Assembly (NCBI RefSeq): GCF_003545815.1
Contig: NZ_PDUW01000002.1
Span: forward strand, 1-64,000
From: Pusillimonas caeni
Lineage (GTDB): Bacteria; Pseudomonadota; Gammaproteobacteria; Burkholderiales; Burkholderiaceae_B
Reading direction: 5' to 3'
Length of the DNA stretch: 64,000 nt
The notes beneath the pieces were generated by a model. That model was not told the DNA's origin and searched no databases. It saw only the letters and a list, made by a program, of their open reading frames with translations. The first letter of the stretch is position 1, and each line of letters begins with the position of its first letter. The translations under genes and the position numbers were made by a program. Positions 43,068 to 51,801 of this stretch are shown here, in pieces.

Positions 43068-43790
43068 TCAGCGGTCGAGCCATTCCGCCAGCACGGCGGT
43101 CACGTCGTCCGGCCTTTCCATGGTGGACATGTGCCCGCTTTCTTCGATGGCCACCAGGGTGGCGTAGGGCGCGGGAATCAGCCCGTTCATGACCTCATGG
43201 CGCTCGTAGGTGCTCCAGGCGTCCTGGCGGCCGCAGATCACATAAGTGGGACAGGACAGCGACCTCAGCACCGGCTCGGCGTCCGGCCGGGCCAGCAGCG
43301 CCTTGATCTGGGCTTCGAACTGCTGGGGCGTGCGCCGTTCGATCATGGCCAGGATCTCTTCGAACAAGGACGTGCCCAGGTGATCAGGATGCACCATGCC
43401 CGGCGCCCAAAGCGTCTTGCCCATTTCGCGCATGCCGTTTTCACGGGCGAACTTCAGCAGCGCCATGCGCTTGGCCTCCTCCTGCCGGCCCGGTTCGCCC
43501 CGGGCCAGGGGCTCGTAGCCGGTGTCCAGCAGCGCCAGCCGGCGCACACGCTGCGGAGCCTGGCGCACGATCTCGAGCGCCACACGGCCGCCCATGGAAT
43601 GGCCCGCCAGCGAAAAGCTGTCATAGGGCGCATCGCGCAGCACCTTGGCCGCCATGGCCGGCAGGGAGTCGACGTCGTGGTATTCGGCCACGAAGGACTC
43701 GGCGCGCGGCGCGAGCCCGCTTTGCTGATGTGTCCAGACCGCCGCGTCGCACATCAGGCCGGGAAGAAAAACGATTTGTTCTGTTGCCAT
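43068..43790 (-). CDS. Alpha/beta-fold hydrolase
   Basis: The 240-aa protein has the nucleophile elbow GHSMGG, a catalytic Asp region (CGRQDAWS) and a final His in ESGHMSTMERP. It belongs to the broad carboxylesterase/enol-lactonase/MhpC-like group. ATG 43790 is used; an upstream TTG is less likely. It follows galD with a 63-base gap. In this operon it could hydrolyse an aromatic ester such as a gallate ester, or a lactone, but nothing in the sequence decides this. Confidence 0.82.
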   Translation of the reverse strand: MATEQIVFLPGLMCDAAVWTHQQSGLAPRAESFVAEYHDVDSLPAMAAKVLRDAPYDSFSLAGHSMGGRVALEIVRQAPQRVRRLALLDTGYEPLARGEPGRQEEAKRMALLKFARENGMREMGKTLWAPGMVHPDHLGTSLFEEILAMIERRTPQQFEAQIKALLARPDAEPVLRSLSCPTYVICGRQDAWSTYERHEVMNGLIPAPYATLVAIEESGHMSTMERPDDVTAVLAEWLDR

Positions 43791-43853
43791 GCTTTTTTCC
43801 AATCAGGCCGTTGACACTATAAAAGAAGCAGCCGCCGCTGGCGCCCTTCAACG

Positions 43854-44948
43854 TCAGCCGGCCTTGTTCCAGATACGTCCGGGTATGTGGACGTGGCCGT
43901 CGAACAGCCACCGGGCGGTCCGTATCAGGGCCGCGCTCGTGATGGTGACGGCATCTCCCTCGCGCTGTAGATGCATCTGCGTGCTGAGTTCGCCGCTGGG
44001 ATGTTCGATGCCCAGCACGGGACTGTCGCCCGGCGGCAGCTGCGCCACGCCGTCGCACACGCTGCCGGGCAGTACCGCGGCCGATGCGGCGCTGACCGCA
44101 CCCAGCACGCCGATCGAGGCATGGCACACATAGGGAATGAAACTGCGCGTATTCAGCGCGCCGCCCTGCCGGGGAGGAGAGACCAGGCACATCTTGGGCA
44201 CCGTGCGCCGCGCGACGTCGCCCAGGTTCATCATGGGGCCGGCCGCAAGGCGTATGGCCTCGATGCGCGCCTTGAGCTCCTCGTCGGCATCGAGTTCCTC
44301 GCGGCTTTCGTAACCCGTTCGGCCCAGGTCCTGAGCCCGCAGCACCACGGTGGGCATGCCGTTGTCGATGAGGGTGGCCTCGACGCCGTCGATGAGGTCG
44401 CGCACATTGCCGGTGGGCAGCAGGGCGCCGCATGACGAACCCGCCGTGTCCTTGAATTCGAGCGGAATGGCCGCCGCCGTGCAGGGCACGCCGTCGATGC
44501 GCTGGTCGCCGTCGTACTCCACCCGTCCATCGGGCGTCGACACCGTGGCGATGGCCACCTGCCCGGTATTGACCATATGTATGCTGACACGGGTGGTCTC
44601 GCCCTGGGCCGGGACCAGGCCCAGCTCGATCGCGAAGGGTCCGACGCCGGCCAGCATATTGCCGCAGTTCTGGCCGTAATCGACCCGCGCCTCGTCGATC
44701 AGGACTTGGGCGAAAAGGTAATCGACGTCGGCGTCGCCGCGCGTGGCCGGCGATACGATGGCCACCTTGCTGGTGAGGGAGTCGGCGCCCCCGATGCCGT
44801 CGATCTGCCTGGAGTCAGGCGACCCCATCACGGCCAGCAGCACCCGATCGCGCAAGCCGGGCTCCGCGGGCAGGTCGGACGCCAGGAAGTAGGCGCCCTT
44901 GGACGTGCCGCCGCGCATCTGTACGCAGGGAATACGGGTTTGCATCAT
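43854..44948 (-). CDS. galD: 4-Oxalomesaconate tautomerase (PrpF family)
   Basis: The 364-aa protein belongs to the PrpF/GalD isomerase family ([11 protein letters not shown] at the N-terminus, [26 protein letters not shown] with the catalytic Cys). GalD converts the keto form of 4-oxalomesaconate, the ring-fission product of gallate, to its enol. It overlaps the galC stop codon (ATGATG), and GAGG lies five bases before its start. Gene order galB-galC-galD in one overlapping operon is strong support. Confidence 0.92.
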   Translation of the reverse strand: MMQTRIPCVQMRGGTSKGAYFLASDLPAEPGLRDRVLLAVMGSPDSRQIDGIGGADSLTSKVAIVSPATRGDADVDYLFAQVLIDEARVDYGQNCGNMLAGVGPFAIELGLVPAQGETTRVSIHMVNTGQVAIATVSTPDGRVEYDGDQRIDGVPCTAAAIPLEFKDTAGSSCGALLPTGNVRDLIDGVEATLIDNGMPTVVLRAQDLGRTGYESREELDADEELKARIEAIRLAAGPMMNLGDVARRTVPKMCLVSPPRQGGALNTRSFIPYVCHASIGVLGAVSAASAAVLPGSVCDGVAQLPPGDSPVLGIEHPSGELSTQMHLQREGDAVTITSAALIRTARWLFDGHVHIPGRIWNKAG

Positions 44949-45649
44949 TGGCCTCGGAGTTCGTCCAGCGAGTCGACATAGCGCAGGCCCTTCGCCTCGA
45001 GCTTTTCGCGCATCTTATAGTAGTCCAGCCCCAGCGTTCCGGAAGCCAGCGCCTTGCGGGTAACGGCTTCTTTGTCGAGGCGGGCCTGCGAAGCGCGCAC
45101 GACTTCGGCCACGTTGGCGACCGGCACCACCACCACGCCGTCGTCATCGGCCACGATGACGTCGCCCGGATTGACGATCTGCTGCGCGCACACTACGGGC
45201 ACATTGACCGAGCCCAGGGTTTCTTTGACCGTGCCCTGGGCCGACACGGCCTTGGACCATACCGGAAAGCCCATTTCCTTCAGCGCCTTGACGTCCCGGC
45301 AGCCGGCGTCGATGATCAGGCCGCGGACACCGCGGGCGGCAAGCGAAGTCGCCAGCAGTTCGCCGAAATAGCCGTCCAGGCATTCCGAGGTGGGCGCCAC
45401 CACCAGCACGTCGCCCTCTTGGCACTGCTCGACGGCCACGTGGATCATCCAGTTGTCCGAAGGCGCCACCAGCACCGTGACGGCAGACCCCGCAATGGCC
45501 GCGCCCGGCCAGATGGGGCGCATATAGGGCGCCAGCAGGCCCAGGCGGCTTTGTGCCTCGTGCACCGTGGCCGCGCCGGCCTCGCGCAGTATCGCAATAT
45601 CGGCAACGTCAGCCCGGGGAATGTTTCGTACGACAACGCCTCGTATCAT
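44945..45649 (-). CDS. galC: 4-Carboxy-4-hydroxy-2-oxoadipate aldolase
   Basis: ATG 45649 gives 234 aa of the RraA-like aldolase family (LigK/GalC, class II, Mg-dependent). Motifs include EGDVLVV, GGRG-like [15 protein letters not shown] with the metal-binding Asp, and [17 protein letters not shown]. It splits 4-carboxy-4-hydroxy-2-oxoadipate into pyruvate and oxaloacetate and also decarboxylates oxaloacetate. Start and stop overlap the neighbouring galB and galD genes by four bases, fixing the start. Confidence 0.93.
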   Translation of the reverse strand: MIRGVVVRNIPRADVADIAILREAGAATVHEAQSRLGLLAPYMRPIWPGAAIAGSAVTVLVAPSDNWMIHVAVEQCQEGDVLVVAPTSECLDGYFGELLATSLAARGVRGLIIDAGCRDVKALKEMGFPVWSKAVSAQGTVKETLGSVNVPVVCAQQIVNPGDVIVADDDGVVVVPVANVAEVVRASQARLDKEAVTRKALASGTLGLDYYKMREKLEAKGLRYVDSLDELRGQ

Positions 45650-46392
45650 GACAGGTCTCCCACGACGGCCGGGGTCAGGCGCATATAGCCCTCGGCATAT
45701 TCGATGTTGCGCGCGGCGGTGATGCCGATGTTGCGCTTGGCCTGGACGCCGCGCTGCTGGGCGACGCGGGTGTAGTAAGCCCACAGATGCTCCTGGCCCG
45801 CCATGCACTCGATGGCCTGGCGCTTGAGGTCCCAGACGTCGGTGATGTCCAGGAAGGTGTTGGGCACCCATTCGCACTGCTCGGTCTGGTGGGGCTCGAA
45901 GGCGTAGACCGGCGGCGCGCCCACGACCTTCTGGCCGGGTTTGTGGCCCTCGGCCTGGGCGATGACGCGGGCCTCCTGGGCCACGTGCATGGCCAGGGGG
46001 TGGTCGAAGTTATAGGGATCCTTCACCGAGTGGCTCAGCACGAATGCCGGCTGCACGTCGCGGTATACGTCCACAAGGCGGAACAGGGCCTCGTCGCTGA
46101 CGCGCATGGGGTAGTCGCCCAGGTCGAAGAATTCGATCTCGGCGCCCAGCACGTCGGCGGCCTTCTGCGCCTCTTCGCGGCGGGCGGCCTTGACCTTTTC
46201 GAGCGTCATCTCGCCCTTGCGCCACAGTTTGGCCGATTCGCCGCGTTCGCCGAAAGACAGACAGACGACTTTCATGCGATAGCCCTGGCGCACATGGCTG
46301 GCGATGGCGCCGGCCGCACGCCAGACGAAATCGGCCGAATGCGCGCTGACGACCAGCCCGGCGCGAGGAGTGGATTCTGTGCTTGCGTTCAT
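45646..46392 (-). CDS. galB: 4-Oxalomesaconate hydratase (PIG-L family)
   Basis: The 248-aa protein is a PIG-L/LmbE-fold enzyme whose zinc motif is [10 protein letters not shown] (residues 16-25) instead of AHPDDE, the variation seen in GalB of Pseudomonas putida. Other matches are LSFGERGES and [11 protein letters not shown]. It adds water to 4-oxalomesaconate to give 4-carboxy-4-hydroxy-2-oxoadipate. It is first in the gal operon, 111 bases downstream of the LysR gene on the same strand; AGGAAC precedes ATG 46392. Confidence 0.9.
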   Translation of the reverse strand: MNASTESTPRAGLVVSAHSADFVWRAAGAIASHVRQGYRMKVVCLSFGERGESAKLWRKGEMTLEKVKAARREEAQKAADVLGAEIEFFDLGDYPMRVSDEALFRLVDVYRDVQPAFVLSHSVKDPYNFDHPLAMHVAQEARVIAQAEGHKPGQKVVGAPPVYAFEPHQTEQCEWVPNTFLDITDVWDLKRQAIECMAGQEHLWAYYTRVAQQRGVQAKRNIGITAARNIEYAEGYMRLTPAVVGDLS

Positions 46393-46503
46393 GAAGGGTT
46401 CCTGTGTGGATGTTTGACCAATAAAGCGCTGCTTCGTGACGCCAGTGTGTCAAAACCTTCCGCCGCGCACCAGTGACATTGCCCATCCAGCTAGGCGTTT
46501 TAC

Positions 46504-47769
46504 TTATAAGCCGTCTTTTGCCAACACGCGGATCTCGTCCAGGAGCATGCGCAGCGCCGGCCCCGGATCGGCGTCCGCCCGCATGGTCAGGCCTATCTGC
46601 CGCGCCGTGTCCTTGACTTCGAGCGGGACGACCGCGAGCACCCCGGCCGACACGCCCCGCACGATCTGTCTGCGGGACAGCAAGGCGAGGCGGTCGCTGT
46701 CCGCCAGCAGGGCCTGAACGACGACAGCGCTGTTGGCTTCGAGCAGCCCTTGCGGGGCGCGCAGGCCGTCGGCCGCGAAGGCTCGCTCGAAGGCCTCGCG
46801 CGCCGGCGTCCCCGCCAGCGGCGCGATCCATGGCGCGTCCACCAGATCGCGCAAGCTCCGCGGCGGCTCCGCCAGCAGCGGATGGCCCCGGCGCGCCACC
46901 ACCGACAAAGTATCGGTGAAGAGCGTCTCCTGCACGATTTCGGGGCCGGCGGCCCAGGGACGCAATGCGCCCACGATGACGTCCACATCGGCATGCAGCA
47001 ATTGATTCAGCAAGGCATCGTAGGTGCCGTCGACGATGGCCACGTGAAGATCGCGATGGCGCGCCAGCACCCGGTCGACGGCACGGGGCACCAGCACGCC
47101 GGCCGACAAGGGCAGCGATCCAATGATGACACGCCCGCCCATGCTGCCGCGCAGGGCGCCGAGGTCTTCCCGCGCATGACGCAATTCGTTCACGGCCAGC
47201 TTGGCGCGCCGCAACACCGCTTCGCCGCTCTCGGTCAGGCGCATGCCGCGCGAAGAGCGCTGGAACAAGCTGACGCCCAGCATATGTTCGACCTGGCGCA
47301 GCGTCTGGTTCACCGCCGGTTGGCTGACGCCCAGGCGCCGTGCGGCGGCGGATTCTCCGTGGGCTTCGCAAAATGCGATGTAGGTCTGCAGATGCCTGTG
47401 GGAACATGCGCCCGAGAAGCGCCCTCGCCGCGCCTCGAAGCCGCCGCCGGCCCCCAGGTCGGAGAGTCGTGCCGCCTCGGCCTCGGCGAGTTCCAGTTGA
47501 GCCAGGGCGCGGCCGGCGCGGTGGGCCAGCAAGCGGCCTTCGGCGGTGGGCAGCATGCCGCGCGCGCCACGCTCGAATAGGGGCGCTCCAAGGCTGATTT
47601 CCAGTTGGCGTATGGCGCGCGCGATGGCAGACTGTGACAATGGCAGCGCCTGGCTGGCCCGGGCCGTGCTGCCCGCGCGACACACCGCCAGCACGGAACG
47701 AAGCTGCTTCAGGTGGGGCGCCAGAGACTGTGCATCGAGCTTGCCCCCTTCATCGTCGGACGCCGCCAA
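46504..47769 (-). CDS. LysR-family regulator with two tandem HTH domains
   Basis: The 421-aa protein (start TTG 47769, preceded by GAGG; a TTG 24 codons earlier is possible) contains two LysR-type winged helices. The first is at about 21-82 (LSQSAIARAIRQLEISLGAPLFERG), the second at about 126-187 (VSQPAVNQTLRQVEHMLGVSLFQRS). A normal effector-binding domain follows. Usual LysR proteins have about 300 aa and one HTH. It is codirectional with and directly upstream of galB, so it is the likely activator of the gal operon, as GalR is in P. putida. Confidence 0.88.
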   Translation of the reverse strand: MAASDDEGGKLDAQSLAPHLKQLRSVLAVCRAGSTARASQALPLSQSAIARAIRQLEISLGAPLFERGARGMLPTAEGRLLAHRAGRALAQLELAEAEAARLSDLGAGGGFEARRGRFSGACSHRHLQTYIAFCEAHGESAAARRLGVSQPAVNQTLRQVEHMLGVSLFQRSSRGMRLTESGEAVLRRAKLAVNELRHAREDLGALRGSMGGRVIIGSLPLSAGVLVPRAVDRVLARHRDLHVAIVDGTYDALLNQLLHADVDVIVGALRPWAAGPEIVQETLFTDTLSVVARRGHPLLAEPPRSLRDLVDAPWIAPLAGTPAREAFERAFAADGLRAPQGLLEANSAVVVQALLADSDRLALLSRRQIVRGVSAGVLAVVPLEVKDTARQIGLTMRADADPGPALRMLLDEIRVLAKDGL

Positions 47770-47866
47770 TATGGCCTCTTTCAAGCAGTGGATGACAAGA
47801 CCCCATTTTACCGGCCGTCCAAGCGGGCCGATCGTGGACAAGGGAGATGTTCTGGGCTACATTGAA

Positions 47867-47929
47867 ATATCGATTTTCCCTATAAAATCGATATAACGAC
47901 AAAATTTGCTATCGAAGTCGGAATATCGA
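47867..47929. promoter_or_regulatory. ATATCGA operator-like repeats before ridA
   Basis: A perfect 11-bp inverted repeat (ATATCGATTTT at 47867-47877 with 47884-47894) with a 6-base spacer lies between the LysR gene and ridA. Two more half-sites, TATCGA (47910-47915) and ATATCGA (47923-47929), follow towards ridA. The pattern looks like a multi-site operator for one of the neighbouring regulators; which one is not evident. Confidence 0.6.
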
Positions 47930-47949
47930 CCGCCAAACAGAGGATACCC

Positions 47950-48354
47950 ATGCCTAAAGTCATCGTCCACAGCCAAGCTGCTCCCACCACGGGCTTCACC
48001 GACAAAAACACGCCCTCGCCGCTGGCGCAGGCCATCCGCGCGGGCGACTTCCTGTACGTGTCGGGTCAGGGGCCGCTCGATCCCGCCACCAAAGAGGTCG
48101 TCTCCGACGACATCCGCACGCAGACGAGGCAGGTGCTCGGCAACCTCAGCGCGGTGCTCGAAGCGGGTGGCGCCACGATCGCCAACGTGGTGAACATGCG
48201 CGTATGCCTGCGCAACGTATCCGACTTTCCCGCTTTCAATGAAGAATTCCGCGAGTTCATGCAGGGCGAGAAAACCACCCGCACATGCACCGGCGGCACG
48301 CCGCACCGGCAGGGCGTACTGGTCGAAGTAGACTGCGTCGCCTACCTGGGCTGA
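47950..48354 (+). CDS. RidA-family deaminase
   Basis: The 134-aa protein is of the YjgF/YER057c/UK114 family, with the catalytic Arg and Glu context NVVNMRVCLRN and C-terminal VEVDCVAYLG. RidA proteins hydrolyse reactive imines; a branch (AmnD/NbaF) deaminates 2-aminomuconate in aminophenol and nitrobenzoate pathways. With a 3-hydroxyanthranilate-dioxygenase-like gene 46 bases downstream, a deaminase of an amino-ring-fission product is plausible. AGAGG precedes ATG 47950. Confidence 0.88.
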   Translation: MPKVIVHSQAAPTTGFTDKNTPSPLAQAIRAGDFLYVSGQGPLDPATKEVVSDDIRTQTRQVLGNLSAVLEAGGATIANVVNMRVCLRNVSDFPAFNEEFREFMQGEKTTRTCTGGTPHRQGVLVEVDCVAYLG

Positions 48355-48400
48355 TCGCCCGCTGCTTGGCAACACTCATTCCATACAGAGAAGAGACACC

Positions 48401-48943
48401 ATGTACAAAATGCCCATTGTTTCGCTTCCAGGCGAAGGCAAAATGCTCGACGAAACAGGACGCTATGTCAGCGTCCTGTGGCAGCAGCCCGAGTCGCTGG
48501 TCTTCGTTGCGCGCGGCCGGTCCTACCGCAGCGAGTTCCACATCAACCCCACTGATGAAGTGATGTACATGATCAAGGGCCAGATGAACCTGCATTACCG
48601 CACGCCCGAAGGCAAGGAAGAAATCGCCGTGCTTCCCGAAGGCGCGGTCATCCACACGCCCGCCGGCATACCGCATTCACCTCGTTTCCCGCCCGATGCG
48701 CACCTCCTGGTACTGGAACGCAAGCGGCGCGAAGGCGAGGTGGACCGCTTCCAGTGGTACTGTCCGGAATGCGATGCCTTTCTACACGAAGAAGAATTCA
48801 CCGTCAGCGATTATGCGGTGGATCCGGTCGGCAAGGCCTACCGGCGCTTCTTCGATTCCGAAGAACATCGCACCTGCAAAGAATGCGGCCACGTCATGCC
48901 CAACGCCCTGGCCGAATCCGAGGCCGAAAAGAAAGGTGATTAG
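48401..48943 (+). CDS. 3-Hydroxyanthranilate 3,4-dioxygenase-like cupin
   Basis: The 180-aa cupin has the iron ligands of the family, His47 and Glu53 in FHINPTDEVMYMIKG and His92 in GIPHSP, and the rubredoxin-like four-Cys site at Cys121, Cys124, Cys159 and Cys162 found in bacterial enzymes. Known members cleave 3-hydroxyanthranilate to 2-amino-3-carboxymuconate semialdehyde. No kynureninase, semialdehyde decarboxylase or dehydrogenase lies in the window, so the true substrate may be a related amino- or hydroxy-arene acid. The convergent TRAP receptor gene ends 7 bases beyond its stop. Confidence 0.85.
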   Translation: MYKMPIVSLPGEGKMLDETGRYVSVLWQQPESLVFVARGRSYRSEFHINPTDEVMYMIKGQMNLHYRTPEGKEEIAVLPEGAVIHTPAGIPHSPRFPPDAHLLVLERKRREGEVDRFQWYCPECDAFLHEEEFTVSDYAVDPVGKAYRRFFDSEEHRTCKECGHVMPNALAESEAEKKGD

Positions 48944-48949
48944 CCCCGA

Positions 48950-50002
48950 TCACTGATTGTTTTTTGCCGCAGCGCCGCCGTCCGCCCGCACTCGGGCAAG
49001 CTCTTCGGCGAATAGATTATTGATGCGCTCGTTGTCTGGCTTGGCCTGCCGCCATGCCGCATTGATCGGTTCGGCGGCTTGTTGCCATGCTTGCAGCTCT
49101 TCCGGCGTGGGCGTGATGATTTTATTACGGGACGAAGCATTGAGGCGCTTGCGAACATCGGTATCCTGGTTGTCGAAGGCTTGCCCCAATTTGTAGGCCA
49201 ACTGTTCTCCGCTGACTTTATCGATGGCGGCACGAGCCTGCTCCGGCAGCGCGTCATAGCGGTCTTGACGCATGACGACGCCCACCGCGACCGCGCCAAG
49301 CGGAATGTCGAGATGATGCCTGGCGATTTCATCGACTTTGAAGTCGCTGACGAAGCCCCAGTTATTGAACGTCATGTCGACCACGCCCCGCGAAAGCGCA
49401 TCCGCGATCTGACCCCCGCCCACTTGTACCGGAGCGCCGCCCAGAGACTCGACCAGCCGGGTGGGCAGGTCGCCCGAAATCCGCACTCGCTTGCCTTTAA
49501 GGTCCGCCGGTGTGTGCACCGGCATCATGGCGTGAATGGTCACGGGCGGTGTAACTCCGAGGACCAGCATTTTCAAGCCGTCGAAACCACCCAGCATGCC
49601 CTTGTCGTACATGCGATGCAGCGCTACGCTTGCCTCGGTTGAATTAGTCGTGATGAAAGGCTGGCCCACCACCTCCGCATCGTCGAAGCGGCCTGGAGTA
49701 TAGGGCAGCACGACCCACGCCATATCGGCAATGCCGTCGGTAACCAGCTTGAGCTGCTGGGCCGGACTGCGTCCCAGCGTGCCGCCGGCGAATACATCGA
49801 TCTGGAGCGCACCTTGCGAGGCGGCGCTTGCATCGCGGGCGAAAGGCGTCAAGACGTTCGAGGTGATGTTGCCCAGCGGTGACTCGAAGCTGGAAAGCTT
49901 GAGCTTGACCGTGTCGGCCAACGCGGCGGTTCCCATGGAGGCCGCGGCTGCCAGGGCCAAAGCACCAAGTAATTTACGGCGAGTGAAACGGGCAAAATTC
50001 AT
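48950..50002 (-). CDS. dctP: TRAP transporter substrate-binding protein (DctP)
   Basis: The 350-aa protein starts at ATG 50002 with a signal peptide (MNFARFTRRKLLGALALAAAA to ALAD, possibly Tat-type RRKLLG). The DctP fold follows with the ligand-binding Arg region KGKRVRISGD. It delivers a carboxylate to the DctQ/DctM pair encoded from 51249 on the opposite strand, with the PhyH gene between. It lies 65 bases downstream of the PhyH gene on the same strand and may be co-transcribed with it. Confidence 0.9.
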   Translation of the reverse strand: MNFARFTRRKLLGALALAAAASMGTAALADTVKLKLSSFESPLGNITSNVLTPFARDASAASQGALQIDVFAGGTLGRSPAQQLKLVTDGIADMAWVVLPYTPGRFDDAEVVGQPFITTNSTEASVALHRMYDKGMLGGFDGLKMLVLGVTPPVTIHAMMPVHTPADLKGKRVRISGDLPTRLVESLGGAPVQVGGGQIADALSRGVVDMTFNNWGFVSDFKVDEIARHHLDIPLGAVAVGVVMRQDRYDALPEQARAAIDKVSGEQLAYKLGQAFDNQDTDVRKRLNASSRNKIITPTPEELQAWQQAAEPINAAWRQAKPDNERINNLFAEELARVRADGGAAAKNNQ

Positions 50003-50067
50003 GAGTGTCTCGTCTGTGGATACCGTTGAAAAGCCGGAAGGCCGGGCATGCAAGAGCGCGCGGAAAT

Positions 50068-50964
50068 TCAGGCGGCCGGGCCGTCGGGTTGCAGATGGCC
50101 GAGCCGGCGATCCCAGATGATGGGAAATGCAATGTCGTCGGCGGGGTACTCGCCCTGGGCCACTTCGGGGGCCCGGCGCAGCTTCATGGTGTGGGGGCGG
50201 GGATCCCACTGTACGTCGCGGCCCAGATAACGGATGGACAGACCGATGCGCGTCTGGGTTGCCGAAGCATTGCCCGAAGCGCCGTGCACCGTCAATGGAT
50301 GATGGCAGAGAACATCGCCGGGTTGCATATTCCAGCTCAGGACCGTGCCCGCCGAGGGGGTGTCGGGCGACCCATAGTCGGGGCACTCTTCCAGCTCGGG
50401 GTCCAGGAACCGCGGGTCGTAGTCGGGCGTCACGGCGCGGAACATCTTGTTCCAGCGATGCGAACCGGCGACATATTGCACACCGCTGGTTTCAGCCGAC
50501 ACTGGGCTCAGAGCTATCCAGAGCGAGATCAGATCATTGCCGCGGAAAGGCCAGAATGGCAGATCGTTGTGCCAAGGCGTGGGAGCGGACGTGCCCGGAG
50601 TCTTGATGAAGAGCTGGTCATAATAAAAACGCACGCTGTCGCATTCCAGGAGCGTGGCGGCGATTTCCGCGGCGGGCGACGCATCGCGCAGCAGGCGAAA
50701 ACGCTCGTCCAGATCCGATAGATAGACATTTGAATAAAAACGGCCCTTGCCTGGTTCGGTCTTGGGTTCGCGCACACGGCCGGCGCCGTTCTCCATGGCC
50801 TCGAGCGATGCATCCCGCAGCATGTCGCACCATTCGGGCCCGAACATGCCGCGTAGGCAGATGACGCCATCGCGCTGGAAGTCGGCGATATCCTGTTGCG
50901 TCACCGGATTGGCCGGATGCGTATGGCGCCCATTGGCGGCCTGCTTCGTTGCGGTTTCGTTCAT
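50068..50964 (-). CDS. Phytanoyl-CoA dioxygenase (PhyH) family protein
   Basis: The 298-aa protein has the Fe(II)/2-oxoglutarate facial triad: His132 and Asp134 in WHNDLPF and His227 in HHPLTVHGAS, with Arg239 placed to bind 2-oxoglutarate. PhyH enzymes hydroxylate varied small molecules, so the substrate is unknown. ATG 50964 (MNETATKQ) with GGA upstream is preferred over an earlier TTG. It is the first gene of a leftward unit with the TRAP receptor, and its upstream region carries a TATC-N7-GATA site also found before the FAH gene. Confidence 0.87.
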   Translation of the reverse strand: MNETATKQAANGRHTHPANPVTQQDIADFQRDGVICLRGMFGPEWCDMLRDASLEAMENGAGRVREPKTEPGKGRFYSNVYLSDLDERFRLLRDASPAAEIAATLLECDSVRFYYDQLFIKTPGTSAPTPWHNDLPFWPFRGNDLISLWIALSPVSAETSGVQYVAGSHRWNKMFRAVTPDYDPRFLDPELEECPDYGSPDTPSAGTVLSWNMQPGDVLCHHPLTVHGASGNASATQTRIGLSIRYLGRDVQWDPRPHTMKLRRAPEVAQGEYPADDIAFPIIWDRRLGHLQPDGPAA

Positions 50965-50985
50965 GTGTAATCCAATAAGCTGAAA

Positions 50986-51000
50986 TATCAAATTACGATA
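50986..51000. promoter_or_regulatory. TATC-N7-GATA site before the PhyH gene
   Basis: The 15-bp site TATCAAATTACGATA is centred 29 bases before the start codon. The same spacing and ends recur at 55483-55497, 26 bases before the FAH gene. The size fits IclR-family operators, and an IclR gene lies in the cluster. Binding is inferred. Confidence 0.5.
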
Positions 51001-51098
51001 ATTTAGCTTAGGCTAGATTTCTTTAACAGCATCGTCAACCTGGGGAAAACCCGTTAAAAAACCGTGTGGTTTAAGAGGTTATGCCGTTGGACCACATT

Positions 51099-51130
51099 GA
51101 AAAACCACTCTTGACCTAAGTTGGTTTTTC
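51099..51130. promoter_or_regulatory. Inverted repeat upstream of the TRAP permease genes
   Basis: GAAAAACCA (51099-51107) and TGGTTTTTC (51122-51130) form a perfect 9-bp inverted repeat with a 14-base spacer, in the 284-base gap between the divergent PhyH and dctQ genes. It may be an operator; apart from this, the TATC-N7-GATA site and AT-rich promoter-like DNA, the gap shows nothing. Confidence 0.45.
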
Positions 51131-51248
51131 CAAAACAATCTCAACCTATGATAATTCATAAAATCGAGACACCAACAAAAAGCTCGCATGAAAACCGACC
51201 TCTGAGCGCACTGGACGGGAGCAAGAAGGGCAACGCAAAGGAGCAGAC

Positions 51249-51734
51249 ATGAGCGCATCGACACTACACCGCCGAGCCGGCGTTTTTTCCGAACTGCTGG
51301 CCACATGCGCGGTGGTTGGGCTGTTGGGGCTGGCGATGCTGACAACTGTGGACGTGTTGCTGCGCTACTTGTTCGCCAGTCCGATACGGGGCTTGGTCGA
51401 CGTTTCCGCGTTGATGGCGGCAGTACTGCTTTCCGCCTGCATGCCTTACGTCGTGACAAGCCGCGGCAACATCATGATCGACTTTCTTGGCCGTTTGCTG
51501 GGCGGCAGATTCCATCGCGGGCTCAATCTGTTCGGCGCCATCGTGACCACCGCTTTTTTTGCCTTACTGGCCTGGCAATGCATCCGTTTCGCCATCGACA
51601 TGAAAAACACCGGCGAAGTCATGGCGATCCTGCGCTGGCCGGTCTGGCCCTGGTGGGCGCTGGTCGCCGCCTTTATCGTGCTGACCACGCTGGTTGCGCT
51701 GGCCACCCTCTTTGAAGAAAAGGAGGCTGCATGA
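51249..51734 (+). CDS. dctQ: TRAP transporter small permease (DctQ)
   Basis: The 161-aa protein has four hydrophobic segments and the DctQ pattern (TTVDVLLRYLF, GLVDVSALMAAVLLSACMPY, RGNIMIDFL). The strong site AAAGGAG lies nine bases before ATG 51249. It starts the rightward operon dctQ-dctM-monooxygenase and works with the receptor encoded at 48950-50002. Confidence 0.92.
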   Translation: MSASTLHRRAGVFSELLATCAVVGLLGLAMLTTVDVLLRYLFASPIRGLVDVSALMAAVLLSACMPYVVTSRGNIMIDFLGRLLGGRFHRGLNLFGAIVTTAFFALLAWQCIRFAIDMKNTGEVMAILRWPVWPWWALVAAFIVLTTLVALATLFEEKEAA

Positions 51735-51801
51735 GTATGTGCCCGGCGCCCACAAGGAGCACAGCGATCGGCCGGCCCGGGCTCCAGGCCAGGAGACGCG
51801 C

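Noticed and set aside
38235-46392. Full protocatechuate 4,5-cleavage pathway
   Set aside because: No ligC-type dehydrogenase or ligI lactonase was found; the gene set fits gallate better.
47950-48943. Complete 3-hydroxyanthranilate (kynurenine/nitrobenzoate) pathway
   Set aside because: Only the dioxygenase-like and RidA genes are present. The semialdehyde decarboxylase, dehydrogenase and 4-oxalocrotonate enzymes are absent from the window.
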